The notes beneath the pieces are model-generated. The model made no database searches. It was not told the DNA's origin and was given only the letters and a program-made list of their open reading frames with translations. Shown here one piece after another: positions 39,711 through 54,385 of a stretch of DNA of 64,000 nucleotides; positions within the stretch are counted from its first letter, which is position 1, and each line of letters starts with the position of its first letter. The translations under genes and the position numbers were made by a program. The DNA is from Plectrocnemia conspersa (taxonomy: Eukaryota > Arthropoda > Insecta > Trichoptera > Polycentropodidae). The stretch is taken from positions 1,210,682 through 1,274,681 of the forward strand of contig VTFK01000029.1 in assembly GCA_009617715.1 (NCBI GenBank), given 5' to 3'.

Positions 39711-39751
39711 TTTGTAAACCTTGATAAGCGTTTATCAAGGTTTACAAAAAT

Positions 39752-39800
39752 AGAATACAAGTAAGCCAAAATCGCTATGAATCCCGAGATTTCAAAAAAA
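39752..39800 (+). repeat. Penelope-type 3' terminal motif (partial upstream pseudo-LTR)
   Basis: The run ATAGAATACAAGTAAGCCAA, then AATCGCTATGAATCCCGAGATTTC, matches the 3' ends of both Penelope-like copies (11.92-11.97 kb and 42.64-42.69 kb). Its presence upstream of the reverse transcriptase fits the tandem pseudo-LTR organisation known for Penelope-like elements. A separate 17-18 base hairpin (TTTGTAAACCTTGATAA and its complement) lies just before it at 39711-39750. Confidence 0.7.
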
Positions 39801-39810
39801 TTTTTTTTTA

Positions 39811-40018
39811 CAGTGGCATTACCTTTGTCGGCAGGAAGAATTATCAGATCTTTGTTGTTTTGAAGAGATTTTAAAGTTTGTATTTCTTCCTTTGTCAGAT
39901 TTTGCTTATTATTTTGTCAAAAACAAAATCTGACAAAGGAAGAAATACAAACTTTAAAATCTCTTCAAAACAACAAAGATCTGATAATTCTTCCTGCCGA
40001 CAAAGGTAATGCCATTGT
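39811..40018. repeat. Inverted repeat at Penelope 5' end
   Basis: The left arm 39811-39904 is the reverse complement of 39924-40018, with one visible mismatch, over a 19-base spacer. The right arm is coding: it is the start of the surviving Penelope reading frame (NLTKEEIQTL, then ILPADKGNAIVV). The left arm is therefore an inverted duplicate of the 5' end of the truncated element. Inverted 5' fragments are characteristic of Penelope-like insertions. Confidence 0.95.
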
Positions 40019-41510
40019 AGTACTTAATCAAGGCGATTACGATGATAAAATTAGAAGATTACTGAATGATAAAGCATATAGAAAAACAAAAAATGACCCT
40101 ACTACTTATCAGGAGAAAAAAACAAAGAATTTGATCGAAAAATCACCTTTTACAAAACTTTTAAAAGAACAACTGGCACCTCGAATGAACTCATCAAGGA
40201 CCCCACGTTTCTACGGTCTCCCTAAAATACATAAAACAGGGTTACCCTTAAGACCGATTGTCAGCGCAGTTGATGCACCCTGCCAAGAACTTGCAAAATA
40301 CATAGCAAAGGGTTTCCAACCACTAGCCGAAAATATGACTTCCTACGTAAAAAACTCCTATGACTTCATTGAGAAAATTCGTAAAATAAAGGTGAACGAT
40401 CAAGATCTCCTAGTTAGCTTTGATGTGTCCTCGCTGTTCACAAATATCCCCATTGCGGAAACTCTTAACTACATTATTAAGAAACATAACCCGCCGAAAC
40501 ACATTATGGAATTAACAAGACACTGTCTGAACTTAACATATTTCATCTAAAAAGGGGATTTCTATTAACAAGTAGAAGGAGCGCCTATGGGTTCACCACT
40601 ATCACCAGTAATAGCTAATTTATTTATGGAATACTTTGAAACAACAGCCCTAGAAAAATCGATTATAAAACCAAAAATCTGGTTAAGATATGTAGATGAC
40701 ATATTTGCAGTGTGGTCCCACGGAAGAGAGGACTTGGATGTGTTTCTTAATTTTCTCAACACCCAACATCCGAAAATAAAATTTACTATAGAAATTGAAG
40801 AAAATTGCTAATTACCCTTCCTGGACACACTAATCATAAAAAAAGAAGACGGCTATCTAGGACACACAGTATTCAGAAAAAGTACACACACCAGTAGGTA
40901 TCTACATGCAAATTCCCACCACCATCCGGCACAGATCAAATCGGTAGCAACCTCTCTATTCAATAAAGCTAAAATATTAGCCGACAAAGAACATATCGAC
41001 GATGAACTCAAAACCGTAAAAATAGCACTACAATCAAATGGTTTTAAAAAAGAAAACTTGAAAGAAACAAAGAAGAAAACAAAGAAAATTGAAAAAAATT
41101 ACATAGGACATGCTCGTCTTCCATACATCCAAGGGGTAACAGAAAAGATCGGAAGAGCCCTAACGAAGCATAAAATCAGTACTATTTTTCAGTCCAAAAA
41201 CAAAATTAGTTCATTGCTTCCTAACGGGAGAGATCATCTGAAAAATGAATCCCAAGGGGTATACAAAATCTCATGTGCAGATTGCGATAAAATCTACATT
41301 GAACAGTCTAACAGACGCATCGCACACAGAGAAAACGAGCATAAAAATGATGTAAAAAAATTCAAGATAAGTTCTACTTTAGTCGAACATAGTTTTACTG
41401 AAGACCACAAGATTGATTTTGACAAAACAACAACAAAAAATATAAAAAATCCTTTTGTTCGTACGAAACGAGAAGCACTCGAAATAGAGATCACAAAAAA
41501 ATTGCTATGA
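39922..41510 (+). pseudogene. Penelope-like retroelement: reverse transcriptase plus GIY-YIG nuclease
   Basis: One continuous reading phase, broken only by three in-frame stops (40548-40550, 40566-40568, 40809-40811). Order: N-terminal signature NLTKEEIQTL and ILPADKGNA; reverse transcriptase fingers/palm with FYGLPKIHKTG and RPIVSAVDAP; LLVSFDVSSLFTNIP; MGSPLSPVIANLFMEYFE; catalytic YVDD in WLRYVDDIFAVW. These are followed by LPFLDTL, THTSRYLHANSHHHP, and a basic linker. The C-terminal GIY-YIG-type endonuclease reads GVYKISCADCDKIYIEQSNR, with YIE where the active motif has YIG, and an Arg-containing segment RRIAHRENEHK. Penelope-like proteins copy their RNA at a nicked chromosomal target. 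The N-terminus is truncated at the foldback junction. No frameshift, so this copy is younger than the 11-kb one. Confidence 0.93.
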
Positions 41511-42827
<1,317 letters not shown>

Positions 42828-42882
42828 CATATAGATGTATATATACATATATATGTATATGTATATATTATATTTTTGCACT

Positions 42883-43093
42883 ATTTTGCACACTGAGTAA
42901 TTATTTGAGAAATTCTTTCACATAAACTAATATTATATTAGGTGCTATCAAGCATTTTGTTTTCACATTATTTATTTTGTATTATATTGATATAATACTT
43001 TTATTTTACGTCATAGTTAAATAATACAGGCATTTCAAGCACATGAGCCACGTAAGCTATTTTGCAATGGGTTTAAAAAGAATATTTTTTAAT
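42883..43093 (+). repeat. Dispersed repeat, copy 2
   Basis: Direct-orientation partner of 26301-26526 with many small differences. It lies just beyond the (TA)n tract. Nothing in it identifies the class. Confidence 0.7.
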
Positions 43094-46000
43094 CTTTTAT
43101 AAATACTAAATATAAAATTAGAACGGAGTCGGGAACATTTTGATCGATACTGACTCGAACTCCGCAGCCGTGCTTTATCGTCGAGGGTTATCCTTTGTAT
43201 TTCTATGGACAATCTGCCGATCGATTACGACAAGGGTGTGCGGTCAGAGGCTCTCGGGTGCCATTCGTAATTTGGTCTTTCAGATTAAAAAATAAAAAAA
43301 ATTGTGTTTTTTTTATTGAATTATTGTTATTATAATAATAATCTACTTAATTTCTTAAATTAGCTAATGTAATAAATAATGAAACAAATAACGTAAAATT
43401 CTATCAAATATCGCCTAAGATTTACTTTGAGTAATAAAATACAAATCCCTTGACCCATCTCTGCATCTTTAAAGACAGTAATTAAACCCTGTGGATATTT
43501 TAGTTCGAAAGATCACAGCAAGTCTAAGCAACTAGATCATTGTCTTGTAGAGCGAGTGTGTGGGGTGTGCATAAATCTATATAATTAAATTAAAGTTCAT
43601 CCCCAACGTCGGACAACTTAATTAAATCTCAATATAGTCAAATTTAATCAATCACTGTTAATTAAATAAAGTAAAGGAATTACAGTTATAAGTAAACATA
43701 ATATTTTTCAAAAACCTAATGCATAGTCTCTTTAAGATATTATGTCATATTTATGTCATACACTTTTCAAAGGTAACTATGCATTTTTAATTTCTGAATA
43801 CGTACTTTAAGCATATAATATTTTTAACTCGTAATTTATTGAACGGAAACTTTATTGATTAAACGTTTAGAGATTGCACTGATGTAATTCGTGTACGGTC
43901 TGCTGCACTTATAATCTAACCATTATATTTATTTATTTCATTTTTGGCGAGCAAAAATATGGAGATTTGATGAGTACGGCGGATGTTCAAGACACTCAAA
44001 GTATCGATCTTGCATCGTGGCAACTAAGTTTCATAATATGCGTTTCTTTTAAGTATTCAAATATAGAATCTTAATACGAAAAAAGATTTAAATATTTGTA
44101 AAGTTAGGAAGATTTTAAAAAATACAGTAATTATAATAAATACTGGTTTATATAAATATTTTGTTATAAAAAAACAATAAAAAATATTAACTATTATATT
44201 ATATTTTTGAACTTTAGTTCAAAGTTTCATTTTCGTTATCCCTGCTGCCGAACACTACAACTTGGTATGTTCAAACAAATGTAACATTTTTTTTCTCTCT
44301 GAACCTGTTCATAATGTTTACTATAAAAGTATTTTTATTGTATGCATTATTTAAGACAAAAAAAATAAAAAATATTATATTTTAATTTTTAAAAACAAAC
44401 AACTATCTTTTAGAATATTTTTAGAAATTATGATTATATTGATTGTTTATACATATATTATTTGACTTGCCTTATTAATTAAACGGATATAACCCAAGTA
44501 ATGCAGTCTCTTTCTAAAATATATTTTTAAATAAAATATAATTATTTTAGTTTTAGAATACCGCATAATCAAGTTTTTTTTACTAATTTTGAGTGCCGTC
44601 ATATCAATCGATTTATATTAAAAATATATTAAGGCATTTTCAATCTAAAAATTAATTATTTTTCTAATATATATACTGACTTTTTAATATAACGAATATG
44701 ACAAAACACATATTTTAAACACCTAGTCACACATTAAAAAACATCTCTTTGGCAAGTTTATCTTTTAGTAATAATTTTGGTATACGTCTATTTACCTCGT
44801 GCAGTTTGTTTAATGCAATAAATCATACAGGGAAACATCATGCAATGCAAACTTGGAACAAACTGTCGTGTTGGCACATCTGGAATTTATTTTATTAAAT
44901 ATTGACTTGCATGCCTTCTATCGGTGATAAAAAAACAAGAATTTTCCATAAAAACGCATATAACAAGTGACAACGTTTCACTCGATTTTGTCTTGAAAAT
45001 AACACTATGTGAAACCTATAAAAACATGACAAAAATAAAAATATTAAATAATTAGCGATGTAAGCAAATAATGGTTGACAATTAACATAAAAAAATAAAG
45101 CAGACAAACTGAAACGATTTTATAAAATTCGTTCATAAAAAACTCAACTCCTTGGTATGACTACCTCACGGAATTGTTAATTAAATATTATTTTTAATTA
45201 ATCAAATATTAAAACCACCAATTAAAGAGATTCTATTTGATCATGCGTATTACGCAGTTTTTTGTTGATATTAAAAGCCATACACGTTCATAATATTGCT
45301 TAATACGTATAGAACACCTAAGAAAAAAGTTTCTCAATGTGCGTAATGGTGAATAAGATTTTACTATATGGTGACTCTCTCGCTGTCAACAACGTTATTG
45401 ACATTTTTCTGTTGACTGTCAGCAAACCCTAACATAATCACTACTAACGTGTATGGGGTACAGACGCTATTCTATATATGAATGTATATGTTCCTTTGTG
45501 AAAGTAGGCAATTAAAGAAGCGCCTATGCACACGATTGCGTATGTGTGAGGCCGAAGACAAATACTTTGGTATTGACGTCGTTATTCTTGTATTTAATTA
45601 AATAAATATGACGTCTTAACACGTCGATATCGAATAGCTAATATCATGAGTAGGTACATATATTATGTTGAGCACCTTATATACGCTACAACTTACGTAT
45701 TTAGATTTTCTTCCTAAAAAAATAAGCGAAAAAAGATATACGAGCGCTTTATTACTAATTGTATTATATAATTGTTTATTCATATAGATAGTCCATAAAT
45801 GCAATTTAAAAATTACAACTAAAATATCATACTTACAAAGCCATGATCTTATAATAGGTTTTATTTACATTGTTTACGCTCCCATATGCTCTAACGTTTT
45901 GCATAATATTTAACTAATACTATTTAAGAGCTGTCTACTGTGATTTGATACCTGTTCACTGTTTATTTATTTGATTTAAGCACTCCACGAGATCTGACAA

Positions 46001-46280
46001 TTGTCTCGCGACAAATGTCCCGCGACAAATATAAAATCCCCGCACATACTGGAAACTCCAATCGGCACCTGACAAAAACGGTATTTTATTGATTAAAATT
46101 ATTAAATATTCAAATAGATCTTTTAAAAGTTATAGCTCTCTACAAAAAATACAAATATGATAAAAACTATTTAATTGAATTTAATTTTTTATAAAAAAAA
46201 TCTTTTTAATAAAAACAATTATAATAATATTTAAATATTACAAAATGTGCTTCAAACAACTTTTTTTAAAATTTAAAATT
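43094..46280. other. Non-coding stretch
   Basis: No recognised gene. A GC-richer unique patch at 43120-43280 ends with an acceptor-like TTGGTCTTTCAG and could be a regulatory segment. Near 46003-46030 a 14-base unit GTC(T/C)CGCGACAAAT occurs twice in tandem, reminiscent of array-type transposon ends; no inverted partner was found. The remainder is AT-rich. Confidence 0.45.
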
Positions 46281-46295
46281 ATACTAATTTTACAA

Positions 46296-46360
46296 TGCCG
46301 GCCCAAGTTTATTTAGCGTCCCAACCAAAAACTTGCCCCCCTCCCCTTCTTCCCGGCAAA
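46296..46360. mobile_element. Possible DNA-transposon end
   Basis: AATGCCGGCCCAAG followed by a CCCCCCTCCCC stretch resembles GGCCGGCCC-type terminal sequences of hAT-like elements. No second end or target duplication was seen, so this rests on a weak resemblance. The 103-codon minus-strand frame at 46481-46792 beside it is unrecognised. Confidence 0.2.
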
Positions 46361-47439
46361 GTACCAACACATAACATTTAAAATATGATTATTATTTTTA
46401 AAAAGATAGATAAAGAACCAGAACGCTTTAAAATTATTTTCTTATTCTTCTAATAATGTCAAATTACATATAATGGGAATTTAAATACTTTGTCGTTTTT
46501 TATGGCTGCTTTTCTTAAATAATATAATACATTTGGAAATTGCGGACTGGTTATTAAAACTTAGATCTGAATTCGAAAATTTATTTATTTGGTTTGGATT
46601 TAGCGCACAAACCGTTTCATTTATGGTGGTAACCGACTGGTGATAGCTCGCCAAAACGTCAGTTTTCGCTGGGTGTTTACTACGGTAAAGCGGCACTTGT
46701 GAACACTTATGGCATGCAAATCTGACATCAACGCATATTAAAATATCATTTTGGACTACGAAGGAAAAATTAAACATTTTTACCTTAGACATTGTTCGAT
46801 TCTTTTTTTATTAGACAAGTACTATTTTTCTGTTCAGCGTTAGTTTTATAGTAATTAAATGATACAACTATAATTTTTTTAACAAATACGCTTGACACAT
46901 AGTGAGGTACCGACATCTAGTTGATAATAATATTAGCTAACAACATCTCTTGTGATAGGCAATTTTATCTTGTCTATAGTTATTTATGCACATAAATTTT
47001 ATGTTATCCTTTTTATGATTACTTTCGTTAAGTTTTTTTAAATTAAAGGCTAACCAAACGCATGGGTCCAGTCACCGTCACCATTAATACAAAGGTCGGG
47101 TTATTAAATGGTAGGAGAGTGGGAGAGCATACATTGCGTGTTGAGTTTGTTGTTGATTATTTTGTTGAATTTATTAAACTTGTGTAACCGTAATCCAAGA
47201 TTACGTTATAATAATGTATGAATATATTTTGGAATCGCTTTTTTATCAAGTTCCACTCTGTAATAAAATAATCAAACTTTAATATTCATCTACGATATAA
47301 CTAATTATAATCTTTCAGACACGACAAATAACTAAAGTGAGCTAGATGCATATGCACAATTTAATATTGAAATTTCAATGGTAATCAAGGTCTTGACACA
47401 GGAAGGACGCCATGGCTCAAGAATCTAGATACGTCAGTT

Positions 47440-47585
47440 AAACAAACGGACAGAAACGCTCTTTAGGGCAGTGCTTAGCAAAATAAAGATTGCCGACGTG
47501 ATTACCAACGTCCGTTGAGCGGATATGGTGCCAAGGAGAAGAAGTCTCATTTGTTCTGGTCACCAGGACCGCATTGAAATATTTT
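47440..47585 (+). pseudogene. Possible LINE C-terminal relic
   Basis: Broken frames read KIADVITNVR and then an aromatic-rich segment, loosely like the KWRWAGH-type C-terminal region of RTE/CR1-related retrotransposon proteins. There is at least one in-frame stop and no conserved WAGH itself. Treat as a hint only. Confidence 0.18.
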
Positions 47586-47691
47586 GGCGGCAATAATTTT
47601 ATAATATAAGAACGTTACACTTTTTATATCCCTCTTTTTCTTTAATAAAGTATGATAGCTGTAGGATAATATACCGTATGTGTACATTCAA

Positions 47692-47837
47692 CAGGACCAA
47701 GAATTCCTTAGGGGTAGCCGTTTCTTTTGTGTCGCCGAAGATTTGAATAGAACGGTATACTGTAAGGAACCAAATGACAGCTGTCAAATTGAAAGGAATT
47801 GCGCGCGCATAGCAAAATTCCAACGTCATTATTGGGT
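47692..47837 (+). CDS. Possible exon (acceptor and donor sites flank an open frame)
   Basis: A frame reading DQEFLRGSRFFCVAEDLNRT and then VYCKEPNDSCQIERNCARIA is open between an acceptor-like TGTACATTCAACAG (ending 47691) and a strong donor GTAAGTATAA (starting 47838). It contains four cysteines within about 30 residues. I do not recognise the family, and no neighbouring exon could be linked. Chance is possible. Confidence 0.2.
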
Positions 47838-47899
47838 AAGTATAATAAATAATAATATACATATAAAGAATATATTAATAAAAACATTATATTAAAAAA

Positions 47900-48981
47900 T
47901 CATTATTTAGTATGTATATATTATTTTTAAATATATTTAGGAAGCTCTGTATTACGTGTATTAAGCCATAATAAAAATTAATAAAAAAAACACTCACCAA
48001 ATCACTACACAGGATCTCTCGATTGAAATTTACTGTATAACTAATAAACACAGATTAACAAAACATTTTTAAAGAACTTCAATAGCTTAGAAATATTGCA
48101 TGAAACGCACAATTAGTATAACACTATATATTATATTATGTTTAAACTTGAACAACGTGTAATTAAACCATAAACACTTAACAAACTATAAACTATATTA
48201 TCGCAACGAAAATCCTCTCCAGGACACGACACCAACTGTATGGCACCGTCTTAGAAAAGAAAAGACGTTACGAGTTCTTAGCTAACGCTCCTTTTCGTTA
48301 TCAAATATCCCCTCCACCCTTATGTGAAAATACTCCAATCCCCAATCCTTGCATCCAGGAGTACGCAACTATCGAAATTTTTAGCTTTAACAATTTAAGT
48401 ATATATGTATACATACATAATAGAAAATAACACTCACAATACTTAATATTCCTTTAAAAAATCAATAGTAATTAAAAATGTGAATGTACAATAAAAAAAA
48501 TATAAATAAAAATAATAATTTAAATATTAGTGGTAGGGAAAGATTTAGTTGATATTATAATTTTTTAGTTCAAGTACAAAAAAACTCAATAATATATTTT
48601 TTTTAAGCATTTTATTTTCCGATTGACTTATAATGTATTTATAGCACTCATTTACTTTTTTTTAAAATAGTCACATTTTAAAATAAATACATGGATCTAA
48701 ATATATTCGGTGAACTTTCTTTATATGTTTCAAAAAATAAAATTAAATAATGACATTGCTCATAAAGTTTGTTTGTCAATCGTTATACTGCTATAAAAAA
48801 TAATAAGAACGATCGTATCTGTCATTTGACATGAAAAAAAACTACTTAGAACGAGCTTCGCATCTACTCAGATTAAGAATAATTATTAATATATCATAAA
48901 AAACTCAAAGACTGAACCCTGGGAAACAGTGTCACATATATAAGCTGAAGTAGCTCATTATTAAAACCAAACCTTTGATGC
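47900..48981. other. AT-rich DNA, nothing recognised
   Basis: No gene or transposon signature. A slightly GC-richer patch at about 48220-48360 has no motif I recognise. Confidence 0.55.
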
Positions 48982-49130
48982 TGGATCAGAATTATAATTT
49001 ATAATATAACAATCACTAATTCTGATCTCACAAACACGATAGAAATTGAAAAACACAAAGGTTCACATAAAATTCGAACCCATGTTTTTTGAGTAGTATT
49101 AGTATTAGACTACTAGTCTTTCGTGGTTGT
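48982..49130 (-). repeat. tRNA-derived SINE, copy E
   Basis: On the minus strand it carries a B-box-like GGTTCGAATTTTATGTGAACC and the body TTTTTCAATTTCTATCGTGTTT, then GAGATCAGAATTAGTGATT. The head is altered (CACGAAAGACTAGTAGTC) but is in the right place. Same family as copies A to D. Confidence 0.62.
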
Positions 49131-50705
49131 TAAATTATTTTATTTTACAATCGTATTCAGGAAATTTCAAGTGTCACAGCCATTGGCAATCCTTAATTTA
49201 TAATTAATATATATTTTCTATCTATAATTTTTATTTTTCATTTTTTTTAATATGAATAATATGTACAATTGTATTGTCGGTTAAGTTAAAATATTTAGTA
49301 GCTGCAAGGATTCTTATATCTAGCTTCTAGAATTAAAACCAAAGGGAAGAAATAACCGATGATTCTAGCAGCCAGGTATAACAGTCCGTGATAATTAGCA
49401 CCAAAAACCATCCGATTTCCGAGGAAATCATAATATTAACTTGTGCCTAAATATCTTGTAAATGGTATTCTTTTTAACAAATATATATATAAATGTAGAA
49501 TGGTTGTCAGCACCTTCGCTCGCAATGAATGACAATAGCGTACCTTTAACTAACTGGCGGATATGTGATTAAAGTAAATTGATCTTTATTGCGATAAGAC
49601 TATGGCACACTTTCGGTAAATTCTTGCCATGCAAGTAATTTTGTAGCAGGGGTTCCGTTGGCGGGCACGGACATAAGGATCATTTTGGCACATCGCGGAA
49701 GCGCAACGCTTCAAAAGAGAACGTTCTTATTTAATATTAACGCAGGGTGGTTACCGCACACTTCCTTTGTAAGATGTATTGTGTGCATGCACAATACTGG
49801 CTAAAGTTTCCAGTGGCGGGGCGTTATACGGTATTATAGTACGACAATAATATTTCTCAACGTTGCAATATTTTTTAACTCACACCATCAAAAAATATAA
49901 TATCTTATAAAAATAAGTTTTAACATATGTTTATTTATTAAAAGTTTATTGTAACCTGTGAAACTGTGAAGATCGCCCATTTCTGTTCTAAATCAGTCCG
50001 ACACACTGAAAATTATTTGTATGACTTATTAAGATCAACTTTTAGTATTCTTTACGCTGGAGGGTGAGGCCGAGATTATCCCCAATATCATATTTGACTA
50101 TAATTATGCTGATTGGAAGGGTTTCAAGAGTATTGCTAAATCACGTCTCGTGGGTAGACGACAGAACTATATTCCATCTGATACTAACACAGTCTACAAT
50201 CATATTATTATTATTTAACAACCACGAACGAGCAAGCAAAATTTCATCTTGGAAAATAAATAATTCTCTTAAAATAAATACACCAAACTAAGCACAAAGT
50301 CGATAAGCAAAATATAAACATCCGCAGTAGATAATGATTAAATTTGCAATGTTAGCTCATGCCTCCTTAAAACCTAAAAAAATAGTACTGAAATTGACAA
50401 ATTATATAACATGTTAAATATACTGTTTCCTTGAATTTGAATCCATTACTTACGCTTGTAACATATTTACGTTTGCTTATCTTTTTAGTATTTCTCACTA
50501 CTAAAACCTTTAAAAGCTTTTACAAAAGGGGACTTGAAAATTTACACAAATGGGAAGAGTTGATCAAAAATAATTGGAATAACATTTTGTGATTTTGATT
50601 AATATTTTTTTTAATAAATTTGAATGTAACACTACAAAATAATGGTTTTCAAAATAATAATTTATTAGCGTTTAAATTTTAAATTTAAGCTGACTTTAGA
50701 ATGCC
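49131..50705. other. Non-coding; GC-richer unique block at 49.5-49.85 kb
   Basis: No gene recognised. The block 49490-49850 has balanced composition, no transposon features and transcription-factor-like motifs (TTGATCTTTATTGCGATAAG at about 49580), so it is a cis-regulatory candidate by inference. The rest is AT-rich. Confidence 0.4.
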
Positions 50706-50708
50706 TTA

Positions 50709-50900
50709 GGCCGGTTTCACACATGCCGGATGGATTTGCCCGGCACCGGGCCGGCGGCGTGTAGTGGGGGTGGTGTTGTATGGGCAGCGTCTAGATACTA
50801 GCCCATACAACACTATCCCCACTACACGGCACCGAACCGGTGCCGGGTGAATCCATCCGGCACCGGTTCGGTGCCGGATGTGAAACTTGTGAAACCGGCC
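50709..50900. mobile_element. GC-rich foldback MITE, 192 bp, TTA duplication
   Basis: The ends GGCCGGTTTCACA and its complement TGTGAAACCGGCC are flanked by TTA on both sides (50706-50708 and 50901-50903). The whole unit folds back on itself: the GTGTAGTGGGG..TGTTGTATGGGC segment in the left half recurs inverted in the right half. Inside the right arm, ATCCGGCACCG and CGGTGCCGGAT make a secondary palindrome. A 3-bp TTA duplication suits PIF/Harbinger-type MITEs, but the superfamily is inferred. No coding capacity. Confidence 0.85.
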
Positions 50901-51139
50901 TTAGAGAGGCCTCCTTATTTTTACGACAACGTCAGCGCTTCAGAACGCTCCTATTGCACATTCAGTTGTTTTATATAAACAATGAATATTCTTCATTTCA
51001 AGCAATTTTTGTCGAGATTCTCGAGAAAAATTGCTTAGGTCGTTTTATTTAATTTGCACACGAGCGATATCTCAAAATTTAAAAAATGCGTCTATGTGCA
51101 CTTATGACACAACTATTTTAACAAGTGCTTACGGTATAG

Positions 51140-51790
51140 AACCCTAAATATATATATTTAAAAAAATATTTTAAGTGGTTGAGAATAAAATTTACGAAAT
51201 TAAAACAAACTCAATTATATTTACATAACAAAGTCAAACTTTGCCATAGCTTATCAAAGGTGAATAGGGCAGTAAAGTTTAATATTAATCTAGGCGTTAA
51301 ATATATTGGCTCACAGGTGGAGTCCAAGCTTAAATTTAATAAGCATTTTAGAACTGCGGCACTTAAACCGATATGTAATAATAAAAAAAGTATTCTCATT
51401 ACAACAAATGAAATCTTTTTATACAAACAGTTATTTAGACCAATTTTAACTTATGCTTGCCCGATGTCGAGTAGCATCTAAAATACTATATTTTTCTAAA
51501 CTGTTAATTTTTAAATCCAAAAAGCTATAAAATTATATATAATATACAGTTTTATACTTCATATTAGACAACCAATACAAACTATTACAAATCACTGTCA
51601 TTTTCGTACAGAAAATACTATAAAAATATTTTGCATAACCACACTAGTCCACTAATCTCATGTATCGGATTCTACGATGGAAACAATCTTATATTTATAT
51701 ATAAGCACAAAATCCCAAGCAAATATAGCTTTAGAGGTAGAAAAACATATTTTAATGATTGCAGTTCTTTAGCCAAATATAATTAAATTA
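51140..51790 (+). pseudogene. LINE (jockey-like) reverse transcriptase C-terminal fragment
   Basis: The open part reads GVKYIGSQVESKLKFNKHF, then LKPICNNKKSIL, then LYKQLFRPILTYACP. This is the conserved block after the reverse transcriptase palm in jockey-related LINEs (YLG..LD..L.W..H; LYK..IRP.ltYa.p.W). Further broken frames follow (KSYKIIYNI; DGNNLIFIYKHKIPSKYSF) into an AT-rich 3' UTR. The 5' part of the element is missing, and stops interrupt the frame from 51479 on. Confidence 0.75.
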
Positions 51791-52315
51791 GCACTTAATC
51801 TTTTATCTTTTCATGTTTTTTTTGCACTAAAATTAGAACCACTAACGATTTACTTTATTTTTATATTGTAGCTAATAACACAATTTTAAGCATGAACATG
51901 GTTACAAACCAGTAGCATGTGTTGTATATATTATAATAGTAAGTTTGTGAAATTAATTATCATATTGATGTTTTTTTTTTTTAATAAATATATATATTTA
52001 TAAATTTAAAATAGGTAGAGCCACGATTATATTTATTTTGTTATTGTTTTATGCACGTGCCGCCACTGCCGATCGATTGCACGGTTGTGTGCTCGTAACG
52101 GTCACCGGTCGGGACTTATCACCTCGCAGGCCCGGTGCTTTAAGAAAGCAAGGGTGGATAGGTTTGTCCCATTAAATTCTATATGTACACATATACACAT
52201 ATGTATGTATATCACACACAGCACGTGTCTGTTCCTTATGCATAAGGAACCAGAAATTGAAAGCTATATTGTAGCACGTACATATTTTGTATATTTATGA
52301 AAATTGTATATTATT

Positions 52316-54190
<1,875 letters not shown>

Positions 54191-54385
54191 TCAACGAAAA
54201 ATATTATCAATTAAATCGACACCTCTGTACCTTTTGCAGCACCGATTTTTTTCGATGACTTCTTTGTATATTTCGGGCGGTATATCGGCTATAAATTTGC
54301 GGATGCTGGTTTTTAGGTGCTCAAATGTCTCGAGTTTGTTGGCGTTACCTTATATAAAAAAATCAACGGAGTTAAATCGCATCAC
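54191..54385 (-). pseudogene. Tc1/mariner-like (IS630-type) transposase C-terminal fragment
   Basis: Read on the minus strand: DLTPLIFLYK, then after a one-base shift NANKLETFEHLKTSIRKFIA, then DIPPEIYKEVIEKNRCC, KRYRGVDLIDNIFR and a stop. This matches the ending of IS630/Tc1-mariner transposases (D.TPLDYFLWG, Y.NKP.TI..LK..I...I..IP.E....V.EN...R...CR...G.HL.DI.F). The third catalytic Asp region is the DLTPL segment. Everything upstream is lost. It is distinct from the mariner at 36-37 kb. Confidence 0.75.
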
